NCBI RefSeq assembly: GCF_006717145.1
Contig: NZ_VFQF01000001.1
Coordinates: 1,550,001-1,614,000 of the forward strand
Source: Humibacillus xanthopallidus
GTDB lineage: Bacteria > Actinomycetota > Actinomycetes > Actinomycetales > Dermatophilaceae
Reading direction: 5' to 3'
DNA: 64,000 nucleotides
A program made the position numbers and the translations under genes. The notes below the pieces were generated by a model. It searched no databases, had not been told where the DNA came from, and was given only the letters and a program-made list of their open reading frames with translations. Each line of letters begins with the position of its first letter. Positions within the stretch are counted from its first letter, which is position 1. This document shows, piece after piece, positions 61,861 to 64,000 of the stretch.

Positions 61861-64000
61861 ACCGTCTGGACCGTCTTGGCCTCGTCGACGTAGCGGCACA
61901 GGGCGTTGACGGCGCGCAGGTCAGCGGGCGTGTGCACCTCGGCGTCAAGCAGAAGCGGACTGCCGACGATGACGGCGAGCGCCTTCGCCCGTGAGACCGC
62001 GACGTTGAGCCGGTGCAGGTCGTAGAGAAAGCCGACGCCGCGAGGGGCGAGGGCCGCGCTCGTGCTACCCATCGTGTAGATGACGACCGCCCCCTGCTGG
62101 CCCTGGAACTTGTCGACCGTGCCGACGCGGGCACCGTCTGGCAGAGCCTCGCGCAGCGCAGCTACGTGCTCGTTGTAGGGGGCGACGACGAGGATGTCGC
62201 CGAGGGTCATCGGCGCCGTCGCTCCCGAGGCATCGGTCCACTCTCCCAGCAGGAGACCGTCGATGAGGGCGCGGACGACCGCGGCCTCCTCGGTGCTCGA
62301 CTGGTCGCAGAGCACGGTGTGCTCGACGGGCACCCACCGCAACCCATCGCCCGAGAGCGCGCCGGGTGCATCGACGGCCAACCGCTCGCGACCGGGGGCC
62401 GACTCCAAGCGCCCCTCGTAGGCGAGCTCCGAGACGAAGGCCGTGAGGCTCGGGTGCATGCGATAGGTCGAGTCGAGGAAGACACCGCGGTCGGCAGGGA
62501 TGACGTCGTGGACCACCTCGTGCTCGCCCTCCACCGTGACGCGCAGGTGGTCGAGCGCCGAGACACCGGAGCCGTAGGGGTGCACTGCCTTGGTGGGCTG
62601 GGTCAGCTGCTGTGGATCACCCAGCAGGACAAGGGATCTCGCGGCCGGCGCCACCGCGACCGCGTTGGCAAGCGAGAACTGCCCTGCCTCGTCGATGACG
62701 AGGACGTCGACCGAGTCGACCATGTCGTCACGCGACCAGAGCCAGGCCGTGCCTCCCACCAGCGTTGCTGCCCCGGAGCCGAGAGCCTCGGCGATGGCGG
62801 CGTTGTCGCTCGTGTGGTGGATCAGGGCGTTGGGGTCGTCGGGCTCGTTGCCGCCCTCCTCGACGTTGGTGCCGTCCTTGTGCCACGCCGGACGTGCCAC
62901 CTCGTCGAGCAGGTTGAGCACGACGGCGTGGGACTGGGCGGTCACACCGACGCGCAGACCGGCGTCGAGCAGCTCGCGGATCAGCGCTGAGCCGGCGAAC
63001 GTCTTGCCGGTGCCAGGAGGGCCCTGGACGGCGAGCACCTCGCCGTCCAGGTGGCGCCCCACCCTCACGACGACGTCCTTGGGCGCCTCAAGGGGTCGGG
63101 CCAGCAGCTCCGCTGCCGACGGGACGACCCGGTCGATGAGGCGCGTCGCGAGGTTGCTGCCGCCGGCCAGAGCGCACTGCCCGGTGCGGGCGATGCTCTC
63201 GCGCAGCACCTGGTCCATGATCGGGCCCGGCTTGCCGAGCCCTCGGGGCATCGGCGGCTCCTTGGTCGCGCCCATCGAGACGGTGATCCAGCCGGCCTCT
63301 GCGTCGACGTCGAGGGCCTTGCCGACCGTCTCGTGCGTGTCGACGTCGGAGATGTACTGGCCCAGCGACGGTCGGCAGTCCTGGGGCGGGAACGTGTAGC
63401 GCCAGACGTTGGAACGCTTCACCCTCTCGACGAGCTCGACGCCGGTGAGGCCACCGACGGCGACGGGATCCTCGACGAGCTCGACGGTCTCGAGGTCCTT
63501 GTAGCGGAAGTAGTCCCACCACTCGGGTCGCTTCTCTCGACGGTGCCAACCCACGAGACCGGCCAGCAGCTCATGTCCGCCGTCGACGAGCCGCTCCGCG
63601 AGCTCGATCTCGGCTCGCTCCGCGTCGCCGATCTCCTTGGGCTGCTGCGGAACCGGCCGCGTCAGCACGTGCCCGTCCGCCTCGAGGTCGGCGCGACGGC
63701 TCTCGAGCCACTCGTGCAGCGCGAGGGTCGAGCGGACGTCCTCCTCGTTGTAGCGACGGATGTCGTCGAGGATGGACTGGTCGGGGTCGCCGTCATGGCG
63801 TCCGGCGAGCCAGCGTTCGTACTCGACCACGGACGACAGCCCGTCGGCCACGCCCTCGCCGTCGCTCGACCGCACGTGGCCCCAGTAGAACTCCTCGAGC
63901 TTCTTGATGGAGTAGGAGCCCTTGCTGATGCGCAGGCCCTGCCGCACGACGCCGTAGAGGTCGACGAACACCTCGTGGCGCAGGAGCTGGTCGAGTTCGG
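61857..64000 (-). CDS. RecB-like nuclease/SF1 helicase fusion, C-terminal part (5' end outside window)
   Basis: The frame is open to the window edge, giving about 714 residues. The first part matches the end of the TM0106-type RecB-like nuclease (FVDLYGVVRQGLRISKGSYS, IKKLEEFYWG, and YNEEDVRSTLALHEWLESRR). The rest is a Dna2/UPF1-like SF1 helicase: Walker A VQGPPGTGKTFAGSALIREL, motif II VLVIDEAGQFSL, motif III LLGDPQQLTQ, motif V VDKFQGQQGAVVI and motif VI LNVAVSRAKA. It probably acts in DNA or R-loop processing. Context gives no hint of a defence system. The stop codon shares CTAG with the convergent gene. Confidence 0.9.
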   Translation of the reverse strand, partial: ELDQLLRHEVFVDLYGVVRQGLRISKGSYSIKKLEEFYWGHVRSSDGEGVADGLSSVVEYERWLAGRHDGDPDQSILDDIRRYNEEDVRSTLALHEWLESRRADLEADGHVLTRPVPQQPKEIGDAERAEIELAERLVDGGHELLAGLVGWHRREKRPEWWDYFRYKDLETVELVEDPVAVGGLTGVELVERVKRSNVWRYTFPPQDCRPSLGQYISDVDTHETVGKALDVDAEAGWITVSMGATKEPPMPRGLGKPGPIMDQVLRESIARTGQCALAGGSNLATRLIDRVVPSAAELLARPLEAPKDVVVRVGRHLDGEVLAVQGPPGTGKTFAGSALIRELLDAGLRVGVTAQSHAVVLNLLDEVARPAWHKDGTNVEEGGNEPDDPNALIHHTSDNAAIAEALGSGAATLVGGTAWLWSRDDMVDSVDVLVIDEAGQFSLANAVAVAPAARSLVLLGDPQQLTQPTKAVHPYGSGVSALDHLRVTVEGEHEVVHDVIPADRGVFLDSTYRMHPSLTAFVSELAYEGRLESAPGRERLAVDAPGALSGDGLRWVPVEHTVLCDQSSTEEAAVVRALIDGLLLGEWTDASGATAPMTLGDILVVAPYNEHVAALREALPDGARVGTVDKFQGQQGAVVIYTMGSTSAALAPRGVGFLYDLHRLNVAVSRAKALAVIVGSPLLLDAEVHTPADLRAVNALCRYVDEAKTVQTV

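Noticed and set aside
57303-64000. A defence island reading of the right end (helicase-nuclease, ADP-ribosyl hydrolase, membrane proteins)
   Set aside because: Genes point in different directions with independent leaderless promoters, composition equals the core, and no integrase, restriction or toxin genes are seen.

Overview
This window is chromosomal DNA from a very GC-rich actinobacterium. The best fit is Micrococcales in the Intrasporangiaceae/Dermatophilaceae area. That placement is inferred from gene order, codon use, a DAP-type MurE signature and a DivIVA/SepF/SEDS division gene set without ftsA; no database search was possible. I found no tRNA, rRNA, insertion sequence, phage gene or CRISPR array. 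The window reads as a core chromosomal backbone.

Layout. (1) 1-9744, minus strand: the start of a secreted lamin-tail protein, then an RluA-type pseudouridine synthase, a winged-helix protein and dnaE, then rluD, lspA and a TraR/DksA zinc-finger protein with a histone-like tail. (2) 9960-30416, minus strand: a complete division and cell wall cluster, read as mraZ, rsmH, ftsL, pbpB, murE, murF, mraY, murD, ftsW, murG, murC, ftsQ, ftsZ, pgeF, yggS, sepF, yggT, divIVA. Seven consecutive junctions, murE through ftsQ, are GTGA stop/start overlaps. mraZ carries a clear self-regulatory operator. (3) 30904-35475, plus strand: moxR, DUF58 and transglutaminase genes divergent from mraZ. (4) 35456-47165: mixed housekeeping genes, including asparaginase, a cupin, an SGNH lipoprotein, the primary sigma factor, a universal stress protein, metX under a SAM-IV-like riboswitch, and DUF4192, YkvA and EcsC family proteins. 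(5) 47296-64000: a PatB/MalY aminotransferase with a family A DNA polymerase, a PAC2 protein, HrpA helicase, two MmpS-like membrane proteins, a FemX-like transferase, small membrane proteins, an ADP-ribosylglycohydrolase/phosphatase fusion, and the C-terminal part of a RecB-like nuclease/helicase.

How it works together. MurC, D, E and F make the UDP-MurNAc-pentapeptide, MraY and MurG make lipid II, FtsW and PbpB polymerise and crosslink septal wall, and FtsQ, FtsL, FtsZ, SepF and DivIVA place and drive the machine. LspA, PgeF and FemX are envelope accessories, and DnaE, HrpA and SigA supply core information processing.

Most unusual signals. The 8-mer GTATGCCG occurs about 40 times on both strands, in several codon frames and between genes, far above what this base composition predicts. 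It also sits in each of three full units of a 67-bp tandem inverted-repeat array at 61056-61308. Nine genes have a TANNNT hexamer 6-8 nt upstream of the start codon and look leaderless; this decides several starts. All counts were made by eye.
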